A stretch of 64,000 nucleotides of DNA from Bacillus_BD sp963765265 (GTDB taxonomy: Bacteria; Bacillota; Bacilli; Bacillales; Cytobacillaceae): positions 372,001 through 436,000 of the forward strand of contig CAVXVN010000006.1 in the NCBI GenBank assembly GCA_963765265.1. Direction: 5' to 3'. Positions 44,485 to 53,641 of this stretch are shown one piece after another. Position 1 is the first letter of the stretch. Every line of letters begins with the position of its first letter. The notes beneath the pieces are model-generated. The model saw only the letters and a program-made list of their open reading frames with translations, had not been told where the DNA came from and made no database searches. Position numbers and translations under genes: made by a program.

Positions 44485-45656
44485 TAAAATTCCCTCACAA
44501 ATTTCCGTTGTTCAGCGATAATCTCTTTTAATGTATCAAAACGATCCGCATAGAATTGATCAACAATTGCTGTAGCTAGTTCCCATGCTACAACGCTCTC
44601 TGCCACCACTGCTGCAGCAGGCACTGCACAACTGTCAGAGCGTTCAACACTAGCAGAAAATGGCTCTTTTGTTTCGATATCGACACTTTGAAGTGGCTTA
44701 TATAGAGTTGGAATTGGCTTCATAACCCCTCTAATAACAAGTGGCATCCCGTTTGTCATCCCACCTTCTAGGCCTCCTAGTCGGTTTGATTTACGATAAT
44801 AGCCTTTATCTTCACTCCAAATAATCTCATCATGAACTTGGCTACCGGGTTTGTGTGCGGCTTCAAATCCGATTCCAAATTCGACGCCTTTAAAAGCATT
44901 AATGCTGCAGATCGCAGCTGCTAGTTTTCCGTCTAACTTACGATCATAATGTACATAACTTCCAACTCCTGCTGGCATCCCTTCAACAATAACTTCAACG
45001 ATTCCTCCAATAGAATCACCGTTTTCTTTTGCTGTATCGATCGCATTCATCATTTCTTTTTCAGCTTTTTTGTCAAGGCAGCGCACAGGTGAAGCTTCTG
45101 TTATTTCTTGTAGCTTTTGTATGGATTCATAAGTAGACACCGCAGACTTCACTCCACCAATTTCAACAACATGGGAAGCTACTTCAACCCCAAGCAATGA
45201 CAGCAATTTTTTAGCTACTGCTCCTGCTGCTACCCTTACGGTTGTTTCTCTTGCGGATGACCGTTCTAATACGTTACGCATATCACGATGACCATATTTC
45301 AATGCACCATTTAAGTCAGCATGTCCTGGACGAGGACGTGAAATTTTTCTTTTTACTTCTTCTGCGTCTTCATCCATAGGTTCTGCACCCATGATTTTCG
45401 TCCAGTGCGTCCAGTCATCATTTTTAACAACTAGAGCTACAGGTGATCCTAATGTCAAACCATGTCTTACACCGCTAGTAATATCGGCCGTGTCTTTTTC
45501 AATTTGCATTCTTCTCCCACGGCCATGACCTTTTTGTCTTCTGGCTAGTTGTTCATTAATATCTTCTTGCAATAGTGGCATTCCTGCCGGCAAACCCTCA
45601 ATAATAGTTGTTAATTGGGGTCCGTGTGATTCCCCAGCTGTTAAGTATCTCATCAT
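44484..45656 (-). CDS. aroC: Chorismate synthase
   Basis: 390 residues from ATG 45656 (GGGAG eight bases before; a longer frame is open and the next codon is also ATG). FMN-dependent last common step. GESHGPQLTTIIEGLPAG, RRQKGHGRGRRM, RPGHADLNGALKYGH and RSSARETTVRVAAGA are signature motifs. First gene of the aromatic cluster in this window. Confidence 0.96.
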   Translation of the reverse strand: MMRYLTAGESHGPQLTTIIEGLPAGMPLLQEDINEQLARRQKGHGRGRRMQIEKDTADITSGVRHGLTLGSPVALVVKNDDWTHWTKIMGAEPMDEDAEEVKRKISRPRPGHADLNGALKYGHRDMRNVLERSSARETTVRVAAGAVAKKLLSLLGVEVASHVVEIGGVKSAVSTYESIQKLQEITEASPVRCLDKKAEKEMMNAIDTAKENGDSIGGIVEVIVEGMPAGVGSYVHYDRKLDGKLAAAICSINAFKGVEFGIGFEAAHKPGSQVHDEIIWSEDKGYYRKSNRLGGLEGGMTNGMPLVIRGVMKPIPTLYKPLQSVDIETKEPFSASVERSDSCAVPAAAVVAESVVAWELATAIVDQFYADRFDTLKEIIAEQRKFVREF

Positions 45657-45818
45657 TTTTCTTTCTCCCTTCAACTCGTTAAAGGATTATTATGTATCAA
45701 TATAACATACGATTTTAATTTAGAATAGTAAGTTTTTAATAATTGATAGGATAATTCTTTCCCTTTATCTTTTGTTTATTAGAATAACATCAGTAAGATC
45801 ATTATACTAACTGTTTTA

Positions 45819-46589
45819 GATCTTTTTATAGAAAAATGTATCTTCTGATTCAAGTTCGTATCTCACAGCGTTAAAAATTTGTTCTGTGCTCCCCACAAAG
45901 AAAAACCCTTTAGAATTTAATGCTTTTGAAAACTTATTATATAATATATCTTTTGCTTCTTCAGTAAAATAGATCAGTACATTACGACAAACGATTAAGT
46001 CAAAAGGTCCTCCAAAAGAGTCCGCTAATAAATTATGCTTTTTAAAATTGACTGTTCGTTTAATTTCATCAGAAATTTTATAATAGGATCCTTCTTGAGA
46101 AAAGTACTTTCTTTTCATTTCATTCGGAATTTCATGAAAGGATCGCTCTGGATAAATACCCAGTTTGGCTCTCGAAAGCGCATTTTCATCAATATCTGTT
46201 GCCAGAATATTCACATTTGATAGAGGTATGTACTTTGAGAAGATCATCGCTAACGTATAGGGTTCTTCGCCTGTGGAACAGGCAGCACTCCAAATTTTAG
46301 GTTTTGATGTATGTTTTATAATTTGGGGCAGAATTTTTTGTTCAAGTATTTCCCATCGTTTGGCATTCCGATAAAATTCAGATACATTTATGGTCATTCG
46401 ATCCAAAAATTCATTAAAAAGTTCCTGGTTTTGATTAATCATTTGAAAATATTCGCGAAAGGAACTATATCCTTTTTTTTCATAAAGCGAGGTTAATCGA
46501 CGTTTCATTTGAGCCTCTTTATAGAGTGAAAGATCAATTCCTGTTTTGGATTTAATTTGTCGGATAAATTGTTCATAATCAACTGACAT
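45819..46589 (-). CDS. cheR: Chemotaxis protein methyltransferase CheR
   Basis: About 257 residues from ATG 46589 (GAGGTG upstream). An N-terminal helical domain (about 1-70) and a SAM methyltransferase domain with WSAACSTGEEPYTLAM and FDLIVCRNVLIYF. Methylates glutamates of chemoreceptors. The open frame ends at 45816. Place between aroC and ndk is the B. subtilis one; implies a motile organism together with motI. Confidence 0.94.
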
Positions 46590-46669
46590 AGTTAGCACCT
46601 CTTTTAGATTACCCTTAGTATAGCTGAAAAAACAGAAAGTGGTGACTATTTTGTTGAATCTTTAAAAAA

Positions 46670-46795
46670 ACCGACAAGTTTCCAGCATTTTCATACTTGC
46701 ACAGGATGTGCTGACATCGACGTTCGCCACAGGACGTGGCGGTTTTTAGTCGATTTTCCTATGACAAGGCATCTCCGCTTTTCTGTGAATACGGT
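46670..46795. repeat. GC-rich structured intergenic element (possible interspersed repeat)
   Basis: Between cheR and ndk. Contains hairpin CGCCAC-AGGAC-GTGGCG followed by TTTTT on the plus strand, and GACATCGACGTTC nearby. GC content is visibly above its AT-rich surroundings. I recall near-identical blocks in other Bacillaceae genomes, but only one copy is seen here. Confidence 0.4.
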
Positions 46796-46797
46796 TG

Positions 46798-46835
46798 CAA
46801 AAAACGGCACTTGCAGATGCAAGCGCCGTTTTTGT
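46798..46835 (-). terminator. Terminator of ndk
   Basis: Stem AAAACGGCGCTTGC / GCAAGTGCCGTTTT with loop ATC/T and a T-tract, just past the ndk stop. Confidence 0.85.
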
Positions 46836-47282
46836 TTAGTATATCCATTGGTTCACTAATTTACCATATTCAACAATTTCATTTTCGTTAAAAAATATAC
46901 CTATTTCACGCGTTGCACTAGTTGGTGAATCGGAACCATGAATGACATTTTTACCTACTGTGATTCCAAAATCACCACGAATTGTTCCTTGAACTGCATC
47001 TTTTGGATTCGTTGAACCCATCATTTGCCTAGCTGTTGAGATGACATTCTCGCCTTCCCAAACCATAGCAAAAACAGGTCCAGATGTTATAAAGTCAACA
47101 AGTTCACCGAAGAATGGACGTTCTTTATGTTCTCCATAATGCTCTTCGGCTAAATCCCTTGAAATACTCATCAATTTACCACCAACAAGTTGAAAACCTT
47201 TCTTTTCAAAGCGAGCAACAATTTCACCAACCAAATTACGTTGTACTCCATCTGGTTTTACCATTAAAAATGTTCTTTCCAT
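46836..47282 (-). CDS. ndk: Nucleoside diphosphate kinase
   Basis: 148 residues from ATG 47282 (AGGAG eight bases upstream; an open extension upstream is rejected). Transfers phosphate between NTPs and NDPs. Starts ERTFLMVKPDGVQR; catalytic His in NVIHGSDSPTSA. Same length as in B. subtilis. Confidence 0.96.
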   Translation of the reverse strand: MERTFLMVKPDGVQRNLVGEIVARFEKKGFQLVGGKLMSISRDLAEEHYGEHKERPFFGELVDFITSGPVFAMVWEGENVISTARQMMGSTNPKDAVQGTIRGDFGITVGKNVIHGSDSPTSATREIGIFFNENEIVEYGKLVNQWIY

Positions 47283-47399
47283 ACATTCATCTCCTATTTC
47301 AATATGTATAATAGAGATATCTAAGAATCGTGTTCTCCAACCCACACAAATAAGATAATCCATGGAAATAATATCATTTTTACAAAATTATCGCAACAT

Positions 47400-48362
47400 T
47401 TAAAATTTACGTTTACCAATATACTTGGCTATATTTTTCAAAGTCGTCTTCGATTGATTTTCCGGAAGTGTTTCTAATATGAGCAATGCCTTTTCTAAAT
47501 ATCGATTACTCATCTCTCTTGACCTTTCAATTGCATCTGATTGCTTGATTAAATTTATGATTCTATCTATTTCGTTCCGAGGCATATTTTCATGGACTTT
47601 TATGATCTCAGAATAAATAGTATGATCCTTCATTGCAAACAAAACCGGAAGGGTGATATTCCCTTGCAGTAAATCATCGCCAGATGGCTTTCCCAATTCT
47701 TCTTCTGTTCCAGTAAAATCAAGAATGTCATCAATAATTTGATAAGACATGCCTACATAATACCCGAAATGAGCTAGTTTTACATTTATGTTTTTATCAA
47801 CATTCGCTGCAATCGCGCCTAATTGACAACTTGCAGAAATTAAAAGAGCTGTTTTTCGTTTTATTCGACGTAAATAGTCTCTTAAACTTTGATTAAATCT
47901 ATATTTATCCTTCATTTGTTCGATTTCACCGACAACCAATTCCACCATCGTATTCGATAATATATAATGGGCATCTGGCTTATTTATTTCAGCCATGTTT
48001 TCGAGTGCACGAGCAAAAATATAATCACCTGTATACATAGCAATTCGATTATCCCATTTTGCCTTAACCGTCGGCTCTCCTCTTCTTATCTCTGCATCGT
48101 CAATAACATCATCATGAATTAAAGAGGCAGCATGAATTAATTCAAGTGAAACCGCCACTTTCTTCATTGTTTGAATGTCATATGATCCAAATTTTGCTGA
48201 GAGTAAAACAAAGAGAGGTCGAATTCGCTTTCCACCCGCTTGCAATAAATGAAGTGAAGCCTCCCGTAAAAGAGCTGAATCGGCATAAACGGCTTCCTCT
48301 AATGCCTTTTCGATGATATCTAAGTCAGAATTTAAAAATGAATACATCATCTTAAATTTCAT
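47400..48362 (-). CDS. hepT: Heptaprenyl diphosphate synthase component II
   Basis: 320 residues from ATG 48362 (AAGGTGG upstream; GTG four codons earlier is also open). Catalytic trans-prenyltransferase subunit: first Asp-rich motif LIHDDVIDDAEIRRGE, second QIIDDILDF, with KRIRPLF and KTALLI in between. Makes the C35 side chain of menaquinone-7 with HepS. Third gene of hepS-menH-hepT. Confidence 0.94.
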   Translation of the reverse strand: MKFKMMYSFLNSDLDIIEKALEEAVYADSALLREASLHLLQAGGKRIRPLFVLLSAKFGSYDIQTMKKVAVSLELIHAASLIHDDVIDDAEIRRGEPTVKAKWDNRIAMYTGDYIFARALENMAEINKPDAHYILSNTMVELVVGEIEQMKDKYRFNQSLRDYLRRIKRKTALLISASCQLGAIAANVDKNINVKLAHFGYYVGMSYQIIDDILDFTGTEEELGKPSGDDLLQGNITLPVLFAMKDHTIYSEIIKVHENMPRNEIDRIINLIKQSDAIERSREMSNRYLEKALLILETLPENQSKTTLKNIAKYIGKRKF

Positions 48363-48472
48363 ATCCGTATCCACCTTGCTGTAACCCCTGCCTGATAATA
48401 AGATAAGCTTAAGGCAGCTACACTTATTTAAACTTTCTTATCTTTTACAAACAGAAACCTCTATTTAATATT

Positions 48473-49168
48473 TTATTTATAACCAATATGAACAGCTGCA
48501 ACGCCGCCATTATATGGCTTATACTTAACATTCTGTAATCCTGCTTGATTGAACTTGTTGGCCAATTCTTTCATTCCGGGGAAATTTCGTGCAGATTCAT
48601 TGAGCCATGCATACTCTTGATAACTCTTTGCAAGTAATTTACCAAACAACGGCATAATATAACGAAAATAAAAGTAATACAGTTGCTTATATCCAATTAA
48701 AGTTGGCTGAGATGTTTCAAGACAAACAACCATGCCCCCAGGTTTTACGACACGATGTAACTCTCTAAGTACTTGATCAATATCAGGTACATTTCTTAAT
48801 CCAAATCCAATGGTCACATAGTCAAAGGTATCATTTGGAAAAGGTAGATCCATTGCATTCCCATGAACAAGTTCTACTTGTTTTAAGTGGCGAACTTTAT
48901 CTTCACCTACTTTAAGCATACTCTCACTAAAATCGATCCCCACTACTTTTCCATTAGCACCCACTGCTTCAGCAAGCGCAATCGTCCAATCAGCTGTTCC
49001 ACAACAAACATCAAGTGCCATTGTATCCTTTTGAACATTCATTCGTTTCATTGTATCTGAACGCCATCTTATATGTTGTTTGAAGCTAATAACAGAATTC
49101 ATTTTATCATAATTATTTGAAATTGTCTCAAAGACATTATGAACCTTTTCCTCTTTTGTTTGCTGCAT
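48473..49168 (-). CDS. menH: Demethylmenaquinone methyltransferase
   Basis: 231 residues, MenG/UbiE-type SAM methyltransferase (called MenH in B. subtilis). LDVCCGTADWTIALAE is SAM motif I; VTIGFGLRNVPD and GGMVVCLETSQP are the UbiE signatures. Final methylation of menaquinone. Lies between hepS and hepT, four bases after hepS stops. Confidence 0.95.
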   Translation of the reverse strand: MQQTKEEKVHNVFETISNNYDKMNSVISFKQHIRWRSDTMKRMNVQKDTMALDVCCGTADWTIALAEAVGANGKVVGIDFSESMLKVGEDKVRHLKQVELVHGNAMDLPFPNDTFDYVTIGFGLRNVPDIDQVLRELHRVVKPGGMVVCLETSQPTLIGYKQLYYFYFRYIMPLFGKLLAKSYQEYAWLNESARNFPGMKELANKFNQAGLQNVKYKPYNGGVAAVHIGYK

Positions 49169-49172
49169 TAAA

Positions 49173-49985
49173 TTACCCTTCTTTCACAAATGATTTTTCC
49201 AATGGAAAATGATTTTGGATCATTTTAATCATTCGTTTTTCAAGTAGATGATTTTTCTGTGGCACCTTATTAATTTCATGGATCATTAACTTTTTGGCTT
49301 TTTCCAGATAGCGTTCACAAACAAGAATTAATTCTTGTTCTTTGTTATTTGAACATGGAACGGAATGATTGTTTAGCGTTAAACGCTCAATTGCATTTAA
49401 TACAACAGAAGATTTTGTTTGTTTATACTCCATTATTTCTTTTATAAGTCTTTTTATAAGGAGAAAATTCGAGGTAATTTCGTCCCAATCGGTTATCCCA
49501 AAATGACTTGTTAGTTTTTCGATTAATGAAAATTCAATCACTTTGGTACTATTCATAATCGATTCAAGATCTTCATGGTCATTATGATAAATAGAAACCT
49601 TATGTTCGTTAATATTTTTTACACCTTCTGACAACCTTTTAATCAGTTGTATATCCCCAATGCCAGACAAATATTTATAATATAAACCACTATAGTAGTC
49701 TCCAGCAAGAACGGTTAATTGCCTAATTTGCATGCTATTATTATCTAATAAGGTATTCGATACATCTTCGTGTGTATCTAGCGCAACGTTCATAAACATA
49801 ATGGCTTGAACTAATGCATCTTTTTCAAGTGGGGAAAGTTCGAGCTTTTCTATAATTGAAATAAGGATTGTAAGCTTATCCTCATCAATAGAAGGTGGAA
49901 TGATAAATTGACGTAAATAAGGATGAAAAATATGTTTTTCTATTTTTTCTTTTACATTTGCCACTTTTTTATCGAATTGTTCCAA
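49173..49985 (-). CDS. hepS: Heptaprenyl diphosphate synthase component I
   Basis: 270 residues, non-catalytic subunit that sets chain length. TTG start with GGGTGA six bases upstream. Conserved FHPYLRQFIIPPSID, ALDTHEDV and VLAGDYYSGLYYKYLS segments of the HepS/HEPPP_synt_1 family. First gene of the hep operon. Faster-evolving than its neighbours, as is usual. Confidence 0.9.
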   Translation of the reverse strand: MEQFDKKVANVKEKIEKHIFHPYLRQFIIPPSIDEDKLTILISIIEKLELSPLEKDALVQAIMFMNVALDTHEDVSNTLLDNNSMQIRQLTVLAGDYYSGLYYKYLSGIGDIQLIKRLSEGVKNINEHKVSIYHNDHEDLESIMNSTKVIEFSLIEKLTSHFGITDWDEITSNFLLIKRLIKEIMEYKQTKSSVVLNAIERLTLNNHSVPCSNNKEQELILVCERYLEKAKKLMIHEINKVPQKNHLLEKRMIKMIQNHFPLEKSFVKEG

Positions 49986-50095
49986 TTAAATCACCCTTAT
50001 TTCCCCAAGTTGTACGATCTTGTTCAAATGTTTTTGCCAAATTAAGTAGGCTACTTCTGTATCATTCTATAGAATACGCAGACACCATTATATCA

Positions 50096-50121
50096 CAAAA
50101 GCACCCTGTTTGGGGTACATT
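50096..50121 (-). terminator. Probable terminator of folE-mtrB
   Basis: Short stem GTACCC / GGGTGC with a T4 tail on the minus strand, 13 bases past the mtrB stop. Confidence 0.45.
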
Positions 50122-50133
50122 ATATGCAGATCC

Positions 50134-50391
50134 TTATTTATCTGTATGACTCTTTTTTCCTTCGCTCTCAACATCTCCGTAGTGTGTTTTGATTAAAGCC
50201 TCACCACGAATTTTAATGGCAGAAGTATGCTCTGTGAATTGAGCAATCATCACTTCTCCCTTATCCAATTTCTCTGAATGATGAAATCGAGTATCTGAAC
50301 CCCTTGTCAATCCTATAACATTAACACCATCTTCTTTAGCTTTAATGACAACGTATTCACTTGTTGAAGCATTAGTATTATTTTCCTCCAT
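50134..50391 (-). CDS. mtrB: Tryptophan RNA-binding attenuation protein TRAP
   Basis: 85 residues from ATG 50391 (AGGTG eight bases upstream; GTG three codons before is also open). Forms an 11-mer ring that binds GAG/UAG repeats with tryptophan. Core YVVIKAKEDGVNVIGLTRG, HHSEKLDKGEVMIAQFTEHTSAIKIRG matches closely; the KxKxR RNA-binding residues are present. It has a longer C-tail than usual (KTHYGDVESEGKKSHTDK). Coupled to folE as in B. subtilis, yet the trp operon is absent from this locus. Confidence 0.93.
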   Translation of the reverse strand: MEENNTNASTSEYVVIKAKEDGVNVIGLTRGSDTRFHHSEKLDKGEVMIAQFTEHTSAIKIRGEALIKTHYGDVESEGKKSHTDK

Positions 50392-50404
50392 AAATTTCAC
50401 ACCT

Positions 50405-50971
50405 TTAATTTTTTATTAAAGATAAAACTTCAGCACGAGATGCTGAATCTTGTAAAAAAGTTCCTCTAACAGCAGAAGTTATCGTTTTAGAACCTGGTTT
50501 TTTCACTCCTCGCATAGTCATACACATATGCTCTGCTTCAATCACAACCATAACCCCATAAGGTTCTAGTGTTTCCACAATGCTGTCCGCAACATTTGAA
50601 GTAATTCTTTCCTGTAATTGTGGTCTTCTTGAAACAGCCTCCACCGCTCTAGCAAGCTTACTTAAACCTGTAACTCTTCCATTTCTAGGTATGTATGCAA
50701 TATGAGCTCTACCAAAGAAAGGAACAAGATGATGCTCACACATGGAGTAAAATGGGATATCCTTCACTAAAACTAATTCTTCATGATCCTCACCAAAAAC
50801 CGTTTTAAAATATTCCTTTGGATCCTGATGCATTCCACTAAAAACTTCTTCATACATTTTAGCCACCCGTTTTGGGGTGTCGATAAGTCCCTCTCTATTG
50901 GGGTCTTCTCCAATTGCTTCTAGAATTAAACGTACCGCCTCTTCAATTTGGGCACGATTCACATTTGACAT
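50405..50971 (-). CDS. folE: GTP cyclohydrolase I
   Basis: 188 residues (MtrA in B. subtilis). First step of folate synthesis. Zinc site CEHH (YSMCEHHLVPFFG) and Cys in EHMCMTMRGV; SKLARAVEAVSRRPQLQER is typical. ATG with AGGAGG upstream, five bases before mtrB. A hairpin at 51104-51131 lies in its leader. Confidence 0.96.
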   Translation of the reverse strand: MSNVNRAQIEEAVRLILEAIGEDPNREGLIDTPKRVAKMYEEVFSGMHQDPKEYFKTVFGEDHEELVLVKDIPFYSMCEHHLVPFFGRAHIAYIPRNGRVTGLSKLARAVEAVSRRPQLQERITSNVADSIVETLEPYGVMVVIEAEHMCMTMRGVKKPGSKTITSAVRGTFLQDSASRAEVLSLIKN

Positions 50972-51103
50972 TTAATTTCCTCCTAAATCCTTTTTCTGTT
51001 CTCTACCTTTCGACCAAAAAAGGCATCTATTACTCATTATGGCCGAACCTTAATAAAGGTATGAACACTTTGAGTATACAAGTTCTCCTATTGTAAATCT
51101 AAA

Positions 51104-51131
51104 ATAGATTAAAGTAATAACTTTAATCTAT
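51104..51131 (-). promoter_or_regulatory. Leader hairpin upstream of folE
   Basis: 12-base inverted repeat ATAGATTAAAGT / ACTTTAATCTAT with loop AATA, and a modest T-run on the minus strand. It lies downstream of the hbs terminator and 130 bases before folE, so it may be a leader attenuator or a second stop for hbs. Confidence 0.4.
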
Positions 51132-51220
51132 AGTTATCTTTTTATATTAGCATATTTTAAGACTTTAAACAGACATAAATAATTATTGAAAAATTAGGAA
51201 ATTAATGATCAAAGATAAAT

Positions 51221-51248
51221 AAAGAACCGTGATATCTCACGGTTCTTT
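51221..51248 (-). terminator. Terminator of hbs
   Basis: 12-base stem AAAGAACCGTGA / TCACGGTTCTTT with loop TATC, T-rich tail, 18 bases past the hbs stop. Confidence 0.9.
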
Positions 51249-51265
51249 GTTAGCACTTTATGTAA

Positions 51266-51538
51266 TTATTTTACTGCATCTTTAAGCGCTTTACCTGGTT
51301 TAAATGCAGGAACCTTGCTTGCAGCAATTTCGATTTCTTCACCAGTTTGAGGATTGCGCCCTTTACGTGCAGCACGATCACGTACTTCAAAGTTACCAAA
51401 ACCGATCAGTTGTACTTTATCTCCATCTTTTAATGAATTTAGAATAGCATCGAAAACGGCATCAACTGCTTTAGTAGCATCTTTTTTAGAAAGTTCGCTT
51501 GCCTCAGCAACTGCGTTAATAAGTTCTGTCTTGTTCAT
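51266..51538 (-). CDS. hbs: DNA-binding protein HU (HBsu)
   Basis: 90 residues from ATG 51538 (GGAGGTG six bases upstream; three earlier in-frame codons rejected). Bends and compacts DNA and coats the nucleoid. NKTELINAVAEASELSKK, GFGNFEVRDRAARKGRNPQTGEEI with the DNA-intercalating arm, and KVPAFKPGKALKDAV are signature. Two tandem sigma-A promoters precede it. Confidence 0.97.
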   Translation of the reverse strand: MNKTELINAVAEASELSKKDATKAVDAVFDAILNSLKDGDKVQLIGFGNFEVRDRAARKGRNPQTGEEIEIAASKVPAFKPGKALKDAVK

Positions 51539-51613
51539 GCCTGTCACCTCCTCCCAAAGTCACTTAACAGTTAGTAAGTTTCCTTACCTTCTTTGTAAAC
51601 AAAAAAAGCTAAT

Positions 51614-51641
51614 TTTATACGTAAATTCTCTTTTTTTGCAA
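51614..51641 (-). promoter_or_regulatory. hbs promoter, proximal
   Basis: TTGCAA, 16 bases, TATAAA on the minus strand, about 80 bases before the hbs ATG. Confidence 0.55.
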
Positions 51642-51649
51642 CAAACTTT

Positions 51650-51678
51650 ATGTTAAAGCAATAAATTAAAACTTTCAA
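51650..51678 (-). promoter_or_regulatory. hbs promoter, distal
   Basis: TTGAAA, 17 bases, TAACAT on the minus strand. Two promoters are also known for B. subtilis hbs. The rest of the 305-base gap 51539-51843 holds a TGATAA/TTATCA palindrome at 51738-51753 and the spoIVA terminator. Confidence 0.5.
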
Positions 51679-51816
51679 CTGTTTTTTTGCAAAAAACCCT
51701 TTATTTATAAGGCTTGAAGCAATTTCTATGGTGATTCTGATAAAAGATTATCATAATCATATTCTGTTAGCAAGATAATTCCTTGTTTTATGGTATTCTT
51801 TTATTTTTCAAGGCAC

Positions 51817-51844
51817 AAAAAAAGAACTCTCAAATAGAGAGTCC
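51817..51844 (-). terminator. Terminator of spoIVA
   Basis: Stem GGACTCTC / GAGAGTTC with loop TATTT and a T7 tract, overlapping the end of spoIVA. Confidence 0.85.
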
Positions 51845-53325
51845 TATAAAATGATTGCAATCAATCCACCAGAACCTTCATTTATGATTCTTTCAAGCGT
51901 CTCTTTCAATTTATAGCGAGCATTTTCCGGCATTAATGACAGTTTAGCTTGTATTCCTTCTCGAACGATTGAGCTTAAACTTCTCCCAAAAATATCAGAA
52001 CTCCAAATGGAAAGTGGATCATCCTCAAAATCCTGCATTAAGTATCGTACAAGTTCTTCACTTTGCTTTTCAGTGCCGATAATAGGAGCAAATTCACTCT
52101 CTACATCCACTTTAATCATATGAATAGAAGGTGCGACTGCCTTTAATCGAACACCAAACCTGGAACCTTGACGTATAATCTCTGGTTCATCCAGGCTCAT
52201 ATCTGCAAGTGATGGGGCAGCAATTCCATAGCCTGTTTGTTTAACCATTTTAAGCGCATCAGAAACTTGATCATATTCCGTTTTTGCATAGGCAAAATCC
52301 TGCATTAATTCCAATAAATGGTCTTTACCACGAATTTCCACTCCGACAATTTCTTTTAAAATTTCATCATATAAATCATCTGGTGCAAACAGGTCTATTT
52401 CGGCCACCCCTTGCCCCATCTCTATTCCAGCAAGACCCGCTCTGTCGATAAATTCAAAATCTTCACCAAAGTGGTGCACAACTCGATCGACATCTCGCAG
52501 GCGTTTAATATCCTTAACCGTTTCCTTTACAGCTTCCTGATAACTTTCCCTGAGCCAATGGTTTTCATGAAGAACCATTACCCAACTAGGAAGATTTACA
52601 TTCACTTCAAGAACAGGAAATTCATACAGTGCTTCTCTCATTACATTCAGTACATCCGATTCCTTCATTCCCTCAACACTCATAGCCAAAACGGGTATAT
52701 CGTACTTTTCGGCTAACTCAATGCGTAGGGATTCAGTATTTGGATGATGTGGTTGGACACTATTAATAATCATAATAAAAGGTTTTCCTACTTCTTTTAA
52801 TTCATTAATGACTCTTTGTTCAGCATCTAAATAATTGTTACGTGAAATTTCTCCAATTGATCCATCTGTTGTGATGACTACTCCGATCGTAGAGTGTTCT
52901 TGTATTACTTTTCGTGTTCCAATTTCAGCCGCTTCATGAAATGGAATAGGCTCCTCATACCAAGGGGTTGTAATCATTCGTGGCCCATTTTCATCCTCAT
53001 AACCCATCGCGCCTGGTACGGTATAACCCACACAATCAACTAAGCGAATATTGACATCTAAACCATCTCCAACATGAACAGTTGCAGCCTGATTTGGGAC
53101 AAACTTTGGTTCAGTTGTCATAATTGTTCTTCCTGCAGCACTTTGGGGCAATTCATCTTGAGTTCTGGCACGTTCCGCTTCATTATTTATATTTGGTAAT
53201 ACAACTAATTCCATAAACCTTTTTATAAAGGTGGATTTCCCAGTACGAACTGCACCAACCACACCAAAATATATGTCACCACCGGTTCTCTCGGCAATAT
53301 CTTTGAAAATATCTACCTTTTCCAA
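51844..53325 (-). CDS. spoIVA: Stage IV sporulation protein A
   Basis: 493 residues. ATPase that polymerises on the forespore surface as the coat basement layer. Walker A GAVRTGKST at 24-32, LVDCVGYTVPGA, and a long alpha-beta C-terminus ending GSGGLIAIIL, matching the family. TTG start with GGAGGGG five bases upstream, the same codon type as B. subtilis spoIVA. A sigma-E-like promoter is found about 80 bases upstream. Confidence 0.97.
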   Translation of the reverse strand: MEKVDIFKDIAERTGGDIYFGVVGAVRTGKSTFIKRFMELVVLPNINNEAERARTQDELPQSAAGRTIMTTEPKFVPNQAATVHVGDGLDVNIRLVDCVGYTVPGAMGYEDENGPRMITTPWYEEPIPFHEAAEIGTRKVIQEHSTIGVVITTDGSIGEISRNNYLDAEQRVINELKEVGKPFIMIINSVQPHHPNTESLRIELAEKYDIPVLAMSVEGMKESDVLNVMREALYEFPVLEVNVNLPSWVMVLHENHWLRESYQEAVKETVKDIKRLRDVDRVVHHFGEDFEFIDRAGLAGIEMGQGVAEIDLFAPDDLYDEILKEIVGVEIRGKDHLLELMQDFAYAKTEYDQVSDALKMVKQTGYGIAAPSLADMSLDEPEIIRQGSRFGVRLKAVAPSIHMIKVDVESEFAPIIGTEKQSEELVRYLMQDFEDDPLSIWSSDIFGRSLSSIVREGIQAKLSLMPENARYKLKETLERIINEGSGGLIAIIL

Positions 53326-53403
53326 GTGATCCCCTCCAAATCCCCTTAATTAATAATCGTTATCAGCCTATCTCATTTTGCACTAAGATTTTAACCCTAT
53401 ATA

Positions 53404-53433
53404 TATCTATGATGTTGTCCTACATGGTTATGA
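53404..53433 (-). promoter_or_regulatory. Candidate sigma-E promoter of spoIVA
   Basis: TCATAAC, 15 bases, CATAGATA on the minus strand, resembling KMATATT and CATACAMT of sigma-E. Partial match. Elsewhere in gap 53326-53641 only the yphF terminator is seen. Confidence 0.4.
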
Positions 53434-53596
53434 CAATTTTGTATATTTTTTACCTCCTTGTAGGAAAATCGCTTATTTTTCCTTAATTGACTTTTCCCTA
53501 TTCTCCATTAAAGAGAAGTCATTGCGAACCCTTAGCTGCAAAATAAATCCGATTCATTATTTATGGAATTTTAGCTATGAATAAAATGAGGGAATA

Positions 53597-53639
53597 AAAA
53601 ACCCTTCTCCTACAATATATTTTGTAAAAGAAGGGTTAT
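53597..53639 (-). terminator. Terminator of yphE-yphF
   Basis: Stem AACCCTTCT(T)TTACAA / TTGTAGGAGAAGGGTT with T6 tract on the minus strand, just past the yphF stop. Confidence 0.85.
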
Positions 53640-53641
53640 GA

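Noticed and set aside
51738..51753. TGATAA-N4-TTATCA palindrome resembling a Fur box
   Set aside because: Spacing does not fit the 7-1-7 Fur pattern and it lies about 200 bases from hbs, beyond the promoters.
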